From: CAYVTD01 sp964454445
GTDB lineage: Bacteria; Bacteroidota; Ignavibacteria; Kapaibacteriales; UBA2268
Direction of reading: 5' to 3'
Assembly: GCA_964454445.1 (NCBI GenBank)
Contig: CAYVTD010000006.1
Location: 1 to 64,000, forward strand
DNA length: 64,000 nt
Below are positions 8,626-15,819 of this stretch, in pieces. The translations under genes and the position numbers were made by a program. Under the pieces are notes generated by a model, which saw nothing but the letters and a program-made list of their open reading frames with translations, searched no databases and was not told the origin of the DNA. The number at the start of each line of letters is the position of its first letter. The first letter of the stretch is position 1.

Positions 8626-11241
8626 TTAATTCTTACCGCTTTTGAAATCGGGAACTTCTTCGTTTAAATTGCCGATGTCGGGCGAGTCCTTACCAATAGT
8701 TTTATGGTCGAAATCCATTGTCAATTCGTTGGTTCCTTTTATGGTTTCTTGTTTTTCATAGCTAAAATTGAGCTTGTTGTTTTCGACATCATGATCGGCA
8801 GTAACAATAGTGCCGTTAAGAAGATGACCTTGTAAAATTTCATCAGCCAACTCGTCTTCGATGTAATGCTGGATTGCCCGGCGAAGGGGCCTGGCTCCAA
8901 ATTTTTCATCATATCCTTTTTCAACAAGGAACTCTTTGGCTTTTTCCGTTAGATTAAGCGACATATTGTTTACTTTCAAGCGTTCCTTCAAAAAATCGAG
9001 TTGAATGTCGATGATAGAGTAAATATGATGCTTTTGAAGTTTTCTAAATATGAAGAAGTCGTCGATACGATTAATGAACTCTGGGTTGAAGAGCCTTTTA
9101 ATTGAATCTTCGATAGTAGATTTTATATGGTCGTATTCGTCTTTTTCAGAGTCCATAGAAGAAAACCCGATTCTACCGCCCATTTTTACATCTTTTGTGC
9201 CTACATTAGATGTCATAATGATGACAGTGTTTTTAAAATCGACTTTTCTGCCTATGCCGTCAGTCATCACTCCATCATCAAAAACTTGCAGGAGAATATT
9301 GAAAACGTCTGGGTGTGCTTTTTCAATTTCGTCGAGAAGCACAATGCTGTATGGCTTGCGTCGCACTTTTTCAGTTAGTTGCCCACCTTCTTCGTATCCG
9401 ACATAACCGGGAGGCGCTCCGGTGAAACGCGAAACAGAGAATTTCTCCATATATTCACTCATATCAATTCTAATCAAAGCATCTTCGCTTTCAAACATTA
9501 CTCTGGCAAGCGCTTTGGCAAGCTCGGTTTTACCAACGCCTGTCGGACCAAGGAACATAAACGAGCCAATAGGTCGTTTTGGATCTTTCAAGCCTGCCCG
9601 AGCTCTGCGAATTGCTTTGACAAGATGCTCGATTGCCTCGTCTTGTCCGACAACTTGTTTTTTCAATAGATCGGGCATTTGGAGAAGTTTGTTCGATTCA
9701 GATTCAGCTATTCTGTTTACCGGAATTCCTGTCATCATAGCAACAACATCAGCCACATCGTCTTCGGAAACAGGATAGAATGTCTCGCTCGATTTCAAAT
9801 CCCATTCCGCTTGGGCGATATCCAGTTCTTGCAAGAGTCGTTTTTCAATATCGCGAAGTCGCGCAGCTTCTTCAAAGTTCTGTTGTTTGACAACATTGTT
9901 TTTGTCGAGCCGGATATCTTCGATTTCTTTTTCAAGCTTAGTAATATTTTTTGGTACAATAATATTTGAAAGATGGACCCGTGATCCGACTTCGTCCATC
10001 ACGTCGATAGCTTTGTCGGGGAAGCTTCTATCTGTGATGTATCTTGATGAAAAACGGACACAAGAGTTAATCGTGTCGGTTGGATATTTTACGTTGTGAT
10101 GGTCTTCATACCTGACTTTCAAGTTTTCAAGTATCTCAACAGTTTCATCAAAAGTAGGGGCATCGATAATTATTTTTTGAAAACGCCTATCGAGGGCGCC
10201 ATCTTTTTCGATATATTGCCGATATTCGTCAAGTGTAGTAGCACCAATGCACTGCAATTCGCCTCGCGATAATGCTGGTTTGAACATATTGGAAGCATCG
10301 AGCGAGCCCGAAGCCCCACCTGCGCCCACAATGGTATGGAGTTCATCGATGAACAGAATAACATCTTTTGCCTTTTCCAGTTCGTTCATCACGGCTTTCA
10401 TTCGCTCTTCAAACTGGCCACGGTATTTTGTACCTGCAACAAGCGAAGCAATATCAAGAGAAACGATTCTTTTATCAAACAGCAATCGTGGCACTTTGCG
10501 GTTGACAATCCTGTCTGCCAACCCTTCGACAATAGCAGTTTTGCCAACGCCTGGCTCGCCAATCAGAACGGGGTTGTTTTTCTTCCTGCGGCATAGCACT
10601 TGAGTAACACGTTCAATTTCTCTTTGTCTGCCAATGACAGGATCGAGCTTTTTCTCCAAAGCAAGCTTTGTTATATCTCTACCAAAGTTATCGAGAACGG
10701 GTGTCTTTATGTGTTCTTTACTTAATAGCTTCTGTCTCGGAGTAAAACCATAACTGGGAACAGCCACCTGTTTTCCACCGGGGATATTGTGGATTGCCCC
10801 TTGTCTCCCACCAAGGATGTTGTCAAGCTCCCGGCGAACTGCATCATAATTAATCTCAAATTTCGACAGAGCATTGGCAGCTGTATTTTCATCGTCTCTA
10901 AGCAAAGACAGCAAAAGATGTTCGGTGCCAATGATATCTGATTTATACAACTTTGCTTCGAGATATGTGATTTTTAATGCTTTTTCAGCTGGTTTAGTAA
11001 GCGGAATGTTGCCAATAGTTATTGTCGAAGTACTGGGTCTGACAGTATCTTCTATATTCTTTTTGAGCTTAAGAGGGTCGCAGCCAAGATTTTTTAGAAT
11101 TCTAATGGCTATACCTTCGCCTTCGCGAATGATGCCAAGTAACAAATGCTCAGTTCCTATATAATCATGTCCCAGCCGAATTGCTTCCTCGCGACTAAGC
11201 CGTATAACTTCGTTCACTCTATTTGAGAAACTTCCTTCCAT
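8626..11241 (-). CDS. clpC: ATP-dependent Clp protease ATP-binding subunit ClpC
   Basis: Hsp100 unfoldase that feeds substrates to ClpP in the cytoplasm. The 871-aa protein has the double Clp_N domain (residues 1-145), a first AAA+ module with Walker A GEPGVGKTA near 228 and Walker B ILFIDE near 295, a UVR-like segment KQQNFEEAARLRDIEKRL near 452 that marks ClpC rather than ClpB, and a second AAA+ module with Walker A GPTGVGKTE near 565 and Walker B IVLLDE near 633. A ClpP-contact loop should follow in the second module. The last 45 residues are an acidic, low-complexity tail. No mcsA, mcsB or ctsR lies next to it. It is convergent with the secreted FG-GAP gene. Confidence 0.95.
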   Translation of the reverse strand: MEGSFSNRVNEVIRLSREEAIRLGHDYIGTEHLLLGIIREGEGIAIRILKNLGCDPLKLKKNIEDTVRPSTSTITIGNIPLTKPAEKALKITYLEAKLYKSDIIGTEHLLLSLLRDDENTAANALSKFEINYDAVRRELDNILGGRQGAIHNIPGGKQVAVPSYGFTPRQKLLSKEHIKTPVLDNFGRDITKLALEKKLDPVIGRQREIERVTQVLCRRKKNNPVLIGEPGVGKTAIVEGLADRIVNRKVPRLLFDKRIVSLDIASLVAGTKYRGQFEERMKAVMNELEKAKDVILFIDELHTIVGAGGASGSLDASNMFKPALSRGELQCIGATTLDEYRQYIEKDGALDRRFQKIIIDAPTFDETVEILENLKVRYEDHHNVKYPTDTINSCVRFSSRYITDRSFPDKAIDVMDEVGSRVHLSNIIVPKNITKLEKEIEDIRLDKNNVVKQQNFEEAARLRDIEKRLLQELDIAQAEWDLKSSETFYPVSEDDVADVVAMMTGIPVNRIAESESNKLLQMPDLLKKQVVGQDEAIEHLVKAIRRARAGLKDPKRPIGSFMFLGPTGVGKTELAKALARVMFESEDALIRIDMSEYMEKFSVSRFTGAPPGYVGYEEGGQLTEKVRRKPYSIVLLDEIEKAHPDVFNILLQVFDDGVMTDGIGRKVDFKNTVIIMTSNVGTKDVKMGGRIGFSSMDSEKDEYDHIKSTIEDSIKRLFNPEFINRIDDFFIFRKLQKHHIYSIIDIQLDFLKERLKVNNMSLNLTEKAKEFLVEKGYDEKFGARPLRRAIQHYIEDELADEILQGHLLNGTIVTADHDVENNKLNFSYEKQETIKGTNELTMDFDHKTIGKDSPDIGNLNEEVPDFKSGKN

Positions 11242-11429
11242 ATTATTTCTTCTCGTTATTAATTTCTAAAATACTTAATATTAAAACAATAAATATGCCG
11301 AATAGCATAATATTATATGTTATTTGACGGAATTGGAAAACAATTATTTGCTTTCAGGTGTTCTTAAAAAAACATTGACAAATCAAACTATGGCGTCTTT
11401 ATAAAAACAGTAAAGGTTTTTGTAATTAA
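11242..11429. other. Intergenic stretch between clpC and the methyltransferase remnant
   Basis: 188 bases of AT-rich DNA. It must hold the clpC promoter on the minus strand and any promoter of the remnant on the plus strand. I see no good ribosome site in front of 11430 and no ATG in frame with the remnant. No hairpin or repeat is obvious. Confidence 0.5.
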
Positions 11430-12608
11430 TTGGATAATTTCGTATACTGCATTTCCAGAGAATTAAGTGTTTATTTCACAATAAAAAACTTATTAGCAAT
11501 TTTTAATAAACAAACTTTTGTGACAGTCAAGGAATATAGAATTTATGATATTCTGAAGGAGCTTGCTGATCAAGATGATTTGATAATCATTAAATCAAAA
11601 ATACGCAGAATATTTGAAATACTCCGGGGCTTAGTTCCTGATGAGAATGGCTTTTTAGAAATAGACAAGAACGGTAATTCGTTTAAAATTAATGCAGAAT
11701 ATCTTCGTTCAAAAATAGATCAGATTTCCGAAACTAAGAGTTTAGAAAGAACACAATATTATATTCAAAGATTAATCAAAGCATTATCTGAAGAAAAGAC
11801 TAGCAAACTTAACGATATAAACCTGCATAGGTGAAAAGAATACAATGATATTATAACAGATAGTTTATGGATTTTAGAAAAGAGAGATAATTCTGGTATT
11901 CATAATGCTGGCTATTGGGGTAATTTTATTCCACAAATTCCAAATCAATTATTAAGAAGATTTACAAAACAAGGTGAGTGGGTACTCGCTCCATTTTTAG
12001 GTAGTGGAACTACTTTAATTGAATGTCAACGGTTGGGAAGAAACGGTATTGGGATCGAAATACAACCCGAAGTGGCTGAAATAGCTAAAAAAAATATTGA
12101 ATCAGAAAAAGGATTGTTCTCTAAAGATGTTCACATAGACATTATTGTTGCTGATAGTTTGAATGTAAACTACGAAATGGAATTTGAAAGGATAGGGATT
12201 AATCAAGTTCAATTTGTTATTTTACATCCTCCATATTGGGATATTATAAAATTCAGCGATAATCCTAATGATTTATCTAACTCATTGATTATTAATGATT
12301 TTTTAAATAGAATGAAAATTCTTATTGCTAAGATTAACCGCATACTAGAACACAATAGATACTGTGTTTTAGTAATCGGGGATAAATATACAAATGGAGA
12401 ATGGATACCTCTTGCTTTTTATACTATGCAGGAATTCTTGAATTTTGACTTCCAACTGAAAGCTACTATTGTCAAAAATTTTGAAGATACTAGAGGCAAA
12501 ATGAATCAGAAGGAATTATGGCGTTACAGAGCTCTTGTTGGAGGTTTTTATATTTTTAAACACGAATATATTTTTTTATTTAAAAAAATCAAAAAGAAAA
12601 CTGTTTAA
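11430..12608 (+). pseudogene. DNA methyltransferase (N4/N6 type), interrupted by in-frame TGA
   Basis: One continuous reading frame broken only by a TGA at 11832-11834; both halves are in the same frame. The 5' part (134 codons from TTG 11430, no ATG in frame) has no recognised motif. After the stop the frame reads KEYNDIITDSLWILEKRD, then the AdoMet-binding motif as VLAPFLGSGTTLIE (about 11982-12023) and the catalytic motif as LHPPYWDIIKFS (about 12225-12260), ending ELWRYRALVGGFYIFKHEY. These identify a beta-class type DNA methyltransferase. In relatives I recall, the AdoMet motif begins with Asp (LD.F.GSGTT); here the codon is GCT, Ala. The HPPY form of the catalytic motif I believe is normal for this family. 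Stop plus Asp-to-Ala change point to an inactive gene. A partial product from the TTG at 12033 would lack the AdoMet loop. Confidence 0.75.
11832..11834 (+). other. In-frame TGA inside the methyltransferase frame
   Basis: Codons on both sides are in frame and read sensibly: LNDINLHR before, KEYNDIITDSLW after. A Trp (TGG) would be the simplest ancestral residue, giving HRWKEYND, which resembles my memory of intact relatives. TGG is used normally for Trp at several other positions in the same gene, such as 11868, 11916 and 11979. Confidence 0.75.
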
Positions 12609-12614
12609 TTCAAT

Positions 12615-13149
12615 ATGGCAACAACACATGTATTTATTGTAGATGCTACTACTTTCAAATTTCACCTTGAATATTCATTTGTTGGAACAGGTGCAAAAGA
12701 TAAAAGAATTGATTTCACCGATTCTGAAAATACTGTTTTGAAGTATAGTGCCGAAAACAATTGAATAAGTATGATTTCTGACATTCAGAGGTTGAGAAAA
12801 GGAGATTTTATTGTATTTTATTTACAGCAGAATGTTGCAGATAGTATTCTAGATGGTAAATTTTATGGTATTTTCAAGGTGACTAATAATCAATCTTTCT
12901 TAGACAATTATGATAAAAATCAATATCTTGCTAAAGATATCAAGAAATCATTAACTTTCAAAGCCTTGATTGAACCTAATGAGGTTTATCCTAAGGGTGT
13001 AACTGAATGGGAGGCACTATCACTATTATCGGTTTCAAACAAAAAAAAAGACAAAAATACCTGACCTACTTGAAATTTCTGGATTTAGTAGGACAGACAT
13101 TTTTGTCTGTTTGAAATAATGCTGCTAATAAGATAGTCGCAATATTTTA
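12615..13149 (+). pseudogene. Methyltransferase-linked partner gene, broken by TGA and a frameshift
   Basis: Begins at an ATG seven bases after the methyltransferase stop. The frame encodes MATTHVFIVDATTFKFHLEY and continues to a TGA at 12762-12764; the same frame resumes at once as ISMISDIQRLRKGDFIVFYL and runs to a TGA at about 13062. Near the end, a run of nine A at 13039-13047 suggests a slipped frame: in another frame the text continues KTKIPDLLEISGFSRTDIFV. An RKGDFIVFYLQQ-like core and GIFKV strand resemble EVE/PUA-like modified-base readers, and I recall homologues beside this methyltransferase type, so a restriction-side partner is likely. Its nuclease part, if any, is missing. The gene looks truncated and inactive. 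The right boundary is approximate. Confidence 0.55.
13091..13111. repeat. Short palindrome at the end of the remnant module
   Basis: The arms ACAGAC and GTCTGT (6 bp) flank a T-rich loop in the stretch GGACAGACATTTTTGTCTGT. Translation across it gives GQTFLSV or RTDIFVC in different frames, a tail I recall seeing on many unrelated bacterial proteins because it comes from a dispersed palindromic element. It may be a repeat-element scar that truncated the partner gene, or a simple terminator hairpin. Confidence 0.45.
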
Positions 13150-13184
13150 ATATTATTATATAAAAATACTTGACTATACAACTA

Positions 13185-14507
13185 TTATCTCTTGAGAATT
13201 GTAGCCTGAGCGAGGATTTGATCCATAACGGTTATAATTCTCGCAGCAGTCTCGTAAGCTCGTTGTGCCTCGATCATTTTTGTAAATTCAGTCGTAAGCT
13301 CCACATTGCTATGTTCGATGCTTTCACCGGCAATAGAAGTGGACGGGAAGACCTCACCTGCAGTGCCAAGATAAGCCAAACCCGAGTTAGGCGAATTCCT
13401 GTAAAAATTGCTACCTTCTTTCACAAGCCCACCGGGATTAGTGAACTTGGCAAGAACGGTTTGCCCGAGAGCTTCTGATTGTCCATTTGTAAAAGTGCCC
13501 CATATTTTTCCTGTATAGTCCACCGAAAGCGAATTCAAGGATCCCGCAGCATATCCATCTTGTGCGCTTGTTGTTGCCGAATTTGGTCCTGAAAATTGCG
13601 TTAGTCCACCAAGTAAATTACCAGTATCAGCGAGCTTAATATTAATATTTTTCGGCGTCGTAGCATCAAACACATTTCCTCCAAGAGCAGTGTTTAGGTT
13701 TTGTGCTGTTACCAAAAACGAAAGTGGACTATTGAGAGTGCCGTCTGCATTAAAAGTTACTGTGCTCGAGCTAGGGGTAATCGCTTTGCCTTGAATATTC
13801 ATCGTAACGGCAAATTCATTTGCGTTAGCCGATTTGGTGAACGTAATCTCCAAATCGCGAGCAGTGCCAACATTGTCGAAAATCTTAATACTCGTGGTTT
13901 TCGATTCACCAACTAACATTCCTGCATTAAGATTTCCAGTAACAGACACATTTTGCGTCTGGCTTGGCTGTGAAATAATATCGTTTGCAATTTGAAGGTT
14001 CTCAGCTTTTCTGACAAGAACATTATTACCTTCAGAGTCCTTGGCAGTTCTGCCTCTTGCGTCAGTTTCAAGGTTATAGCCTTGCAAATAAGCCCCTGTT
14101 GCACTGTCCACCAAGAAACCATTCTTGTCTCTTGAAACAGCCCCAGCACGCGAATAAAGCTCTTGTCCATTCATATTATAAACGAAAAAACCTTCGCCTT
14201 GTATAGCCATATCCAAAGGGCGATTTGTGCCCTCGATTGCTCCTTGAGACATATCGTTTCTGATAGCGCCTACTTTGACGCCTAAGCCGAGTTGTTTTGG
14301 GTCAACACCTCCGACACCAATGCCAGCAATGCTATCGGGTGATTTCCCATGAGTGATTGTTTGATTCAATTGGTCTGTAAAACTGACGGAACCTGATTTG
14401 AAGCCCAAGGTATTGACGTTTGCCATATTGTTTGACACAACGTCAAATAATTGCTGTTGAGCTTGCAAAGCCCCCGCCCCTATAGCGAGAGAACGCGCTA
14501 AAGCCAT
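13185..14507 (-). CDS. flgE: Flagellar hook protein FlgE
   Basis: Structural protein of the flagellar hook, exported by the flagellar type III apparatus. I place the start at ATG 14507, which has a strong GGAGGG ribosome site seven bases upstream; the longer open frame to 14633 reads through another small ORF. The protein is about 440 aa. The N-terminus shows the rod/hook signature SNNMANVNTLGFK near residue 30 and the C-terminus ends NVELTTEFTKMIEAQRAYET and a hydrophobic MDQILAQA helix, both classic for FlgE/FlgG-type axial proteins. The middle (about 180-360) is Ser/Thr/Asn-rich variable hook domain. It is the last gene of the minus-strand hook operon. Confidence 0.93.
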   Translation of the reverse strand: MALARSLAIGAGALQAQQQLFDVVSNNMANVNTLGFKSGSVSFTDQLNQTITHGKSPDSIAGIGVGGVDPKQLGLGVKVGAIRNDMSQGAIEGTNRPLDMAIQGEGFFVYNMNGQELYSRAGAVSRDKNGFLVDSATGAYLQGYNLETDARGRTAKDSEGNNVLVRKAENLQIANDIISQPSQTQNVSVTGNLNAGMLVGESKTTSIKIFDNVGTARDLEITFTKSANANEFAVTMNIQGKAITPSSSTVTFNADGTLNSPLSFLVTAQNLNTALGGNVFDATTPKNINIKLADTGNLLGGLTQFSGPNSATTSAQDGYAAGSLNSLSVDYTGKIWGTFTNGQSEALGQTVLAKFTNPGGLVKEGSNFYRNSPNSGLAYLGTAGEVFPSTSIAGESIEHSNVELTTEFTKMIEAQRAYETAARIITVMDQILAQATILKR

Positions 14508-14513
14508 ATCTAA

Positions 14514-14519
14514 CCCTCC
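14514..14519 (-). promoter_or_regulatory. Ribosome binding site deciding the flgE start
   Basis: GGAGGG, six bases, located seven bases before ATG 14507. It rules out the longer in-frame start at 14633. Confidence 0.8.
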
Positions 14520-14554
14520 GTGGTTATAAATAAAAAAGTTACTTCCATGTAAAA

Positions 14555-14653
14555 TTATTCTGCGGATTCCTTCCACAGATTTGAAAGATTCGTCTGTCGT
14601 TCGGAATCTTTCCAAGCGGAGTCTCCAGCCCAAGATTTGAGATTGTCAGACAT
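14555..14653 (-). CDS. Small Trp-rich ORF in the hook operon (32 aa)
   Basis: A 32-codon ORF between the TIGR02530 gene and flgE. ATG 14653 is preceded at good spacing by GGAG, and the stop TAA is at 14555. The peptide is hydrophilic and holds three Trp (W8, W14, W27), each in a charged context: NLKSWAGDSAW, SAWKDSE and SNLWKESAE. It has no signal peptide or membrane segment. It is co-directional with the hook genes, with 28 bases to the gene upstream and 47 to flgE. The composition and ribosome site argue for a translated peptide, but conservation cannot be tested here. I do not recognise a family. Confidence 0.5.
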   Translation of the reverse strand: MSDNLKSWAGDSAWKDSERQTNLSNLWKESAE

Positions 14654-14681
14654 GGTCCAACTCCGTTATTTCAATTATTTC

Positions 14682-15068
14682 TCAAGCAAAAACTGCTGAG
14701 TCGATATTAGTAAAAACATTTTCTTTTAACTGCGTATTATCAACAGCGGTTATCACGGTTCGGCTAGGAACATTTACGATAAAAGCGCGGTTGTCGAGCA
14801 GCACCAATGCACCGTTTCCCCCTTTTTCCTCAATTCTATCCACAGCATTTTCGAGCCGGGACAACTCCTCGAGAGAAATATCCATTTCTCTACTAATGAG
14901 TCGTGAGCGAGCATGAGCCGAAAATTTCAGCTTGCGAAGTTCTTCGTCGAAAATTCTACCAAAGCTATCATCAATTTGTTTTATTCCCTGATGACTGACC
15001 GGTTTGCGAAGTTCTTCGACGCCGCCAATTGGCAGAAAAGGCAATGAAACGCCCTCAATTTCCGGCAC
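14682..15068 (-). CDS. Flagellar operon protein, TIGR02530 family
   Basis: Small conserved protein found in flagellar operons of many phyla, typically between flgD and flgE; its exact role is not settled. The 128-aa protein carries the family hallmark FSAHARSRLISREMDISLEE (about residues 48-67), then LENAVDRIEEKGGNGALVLL and SRTVITAVDN. I choose the GTG at 15068 because a perfect AAAGGAGG lies eight bases upstream; the GTG at 15077 used by the longest ORF overlaps that ribosome site and cannot be the start. It follows flgD by 63 bases and precedes the Trp-rich ORF. Confidence 0.85.
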   Translation of the reverse strand: MPEIEGVSLPFLPIGGVEELRKPVSHQGIKQIDDSFGRIFDEELRKLKFSAHARSRLISREMDISLEELSRLENAVDRIEEKGGNGALVLLDNRAFIVNVPSRTVITAVDNTQLKENVFTNIDSAVFA

Positions 15069-15076
15069 TGTTTTCA

Positions 15077-15084
15077 CCTCCTTT
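15077..15084 (-). promoter_or_regulatory. Ribosome binding site deciding the TIGR02530 gene start
   Basis: AAAGGAGG, a full Shine-Dalgarno match, eight bases before GTG 15068. Confidence 0.8.
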
Positions 15085-15131
15085 CAATTTTTATCAATGA
15101 GTATTATTTATTTTATTTGTTAATTATCTGT

Positions 15132-15818
15132 TTAAGACGCTGTAATATCAGTGATGGCATTAAGTGGCACTTCCATACCCCCAACGACGAGATAAGTGCC
15201 ATCAGATTTGAATCTTACAGCATCAATTCTTCCATAAGCAAAATTGTCTGCGCTGAACTTGTTGCCCGAAGCATCATAGCCTTGAACCTCGAATGTATAT
15301 TTGCCTGCTTGAGCTATATCGCCGTTGTTCATTTGACCATCCCAATCGAGTTTGTGTTCGCCACTACTCAATTGCGTGCCGGTAAGCTCAAAATTTCTAA
15401 CAATATTACCAAATTCGTCCTTAATTGTCAAATTGCCTTTAGCTGCATTTGAATTTAAATTATAACCTATCTTAACAGGATCAACGCCATTATACTCGAT
15501 CTTGCTACTGTAAGCCTTTGCATATTTACCGAGCATTCCCGACAGTGCAGTGTTTGAAATTGTTTCTGAAAGAATTTTATTAGCAGCAACTTGCTCTTCC
15601 ATCAGCGAACGGATGTCTATCATCTGCTCAAGCTGGGAGAATTGTGCTAGTTGTGCAGCAAATTCTTGGTTATTATATGGATTGAGAGGATTTTGCTCTC
15701 TCAATTGAAATGTGAGCAGTTTTAAAAACTCGTTTTTCCCTACGATGTCTTTAGATTTTTCCTGCTCGGCAGACGAGCCAAAAGCTTTATCGTTTGCCCC
15801 TGAGATACCCTGAAACAT
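15132..15818 (-). CDS. flgD: Flagellar hook-capping protein FlgD
   Basis: Scaffold cap needed for assembly of hook subunits at the growing tip. From ATG 15818 the protein is 228 aa. The N-terminal part shows the FlgD signature KNEFLKLLTFQLREQNPLNP (about residues 28-47) and AAQLAQFSQLEQM. The middle has an FlgD Ig-like unit (KIGYNLNSNAAKGNLTIKDE, GEHKLDWDGQMNNGD) and the end GGMEVPLNAITDI. The start follows GGAGG at normal spacing and sits one base after the stop of fliK, so the two are translationally linked. The extended ORF to 15860 lies inside fliK and is rejected. Confidence 0.93.
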   Translation of the reverse strand: MFQGISGANDKAFGSSAEQEKSKDIVGKNEFLKLLTFQLREQNPLNPYNNQEFAAQLAQFSQLEQMIDIRSLMEEQVAANKILSETISNTALSGMLGKYAKAYSSKIEYNGVDPVKIGYNLNSNAAKGNLTIKDEFGNIVRNFELTGTQLSSGEHKLDWDGQMNNGDIAQAGKYTFEVQGYDASGNKFSADNFAYGRIDAVRFKSDGTYLVVGGMEVPLNAITDITAS

Positions 15819-15819
15819 A

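Noticed and set aside
9422..9778. Plus-strand ORFs inside clpC
   Set aside because: Antisense shadows of a strongly conserved gene.
12033..12608. A stand-alone methylase gene from TTG 12033
   Set aside because: The AdoMet-binding motif lies upstream of 12033 in the same frame, so this start would remove a required part; I treat it as a fragment of the broken gene.
14508..14633. N-terminal extension of flgE back to 14633
   Set aside because: It lacks a ribosome site, shares no family signature and overlaps the small Trp-rich ORF; ATG 14507 has a strong GGAGGG.
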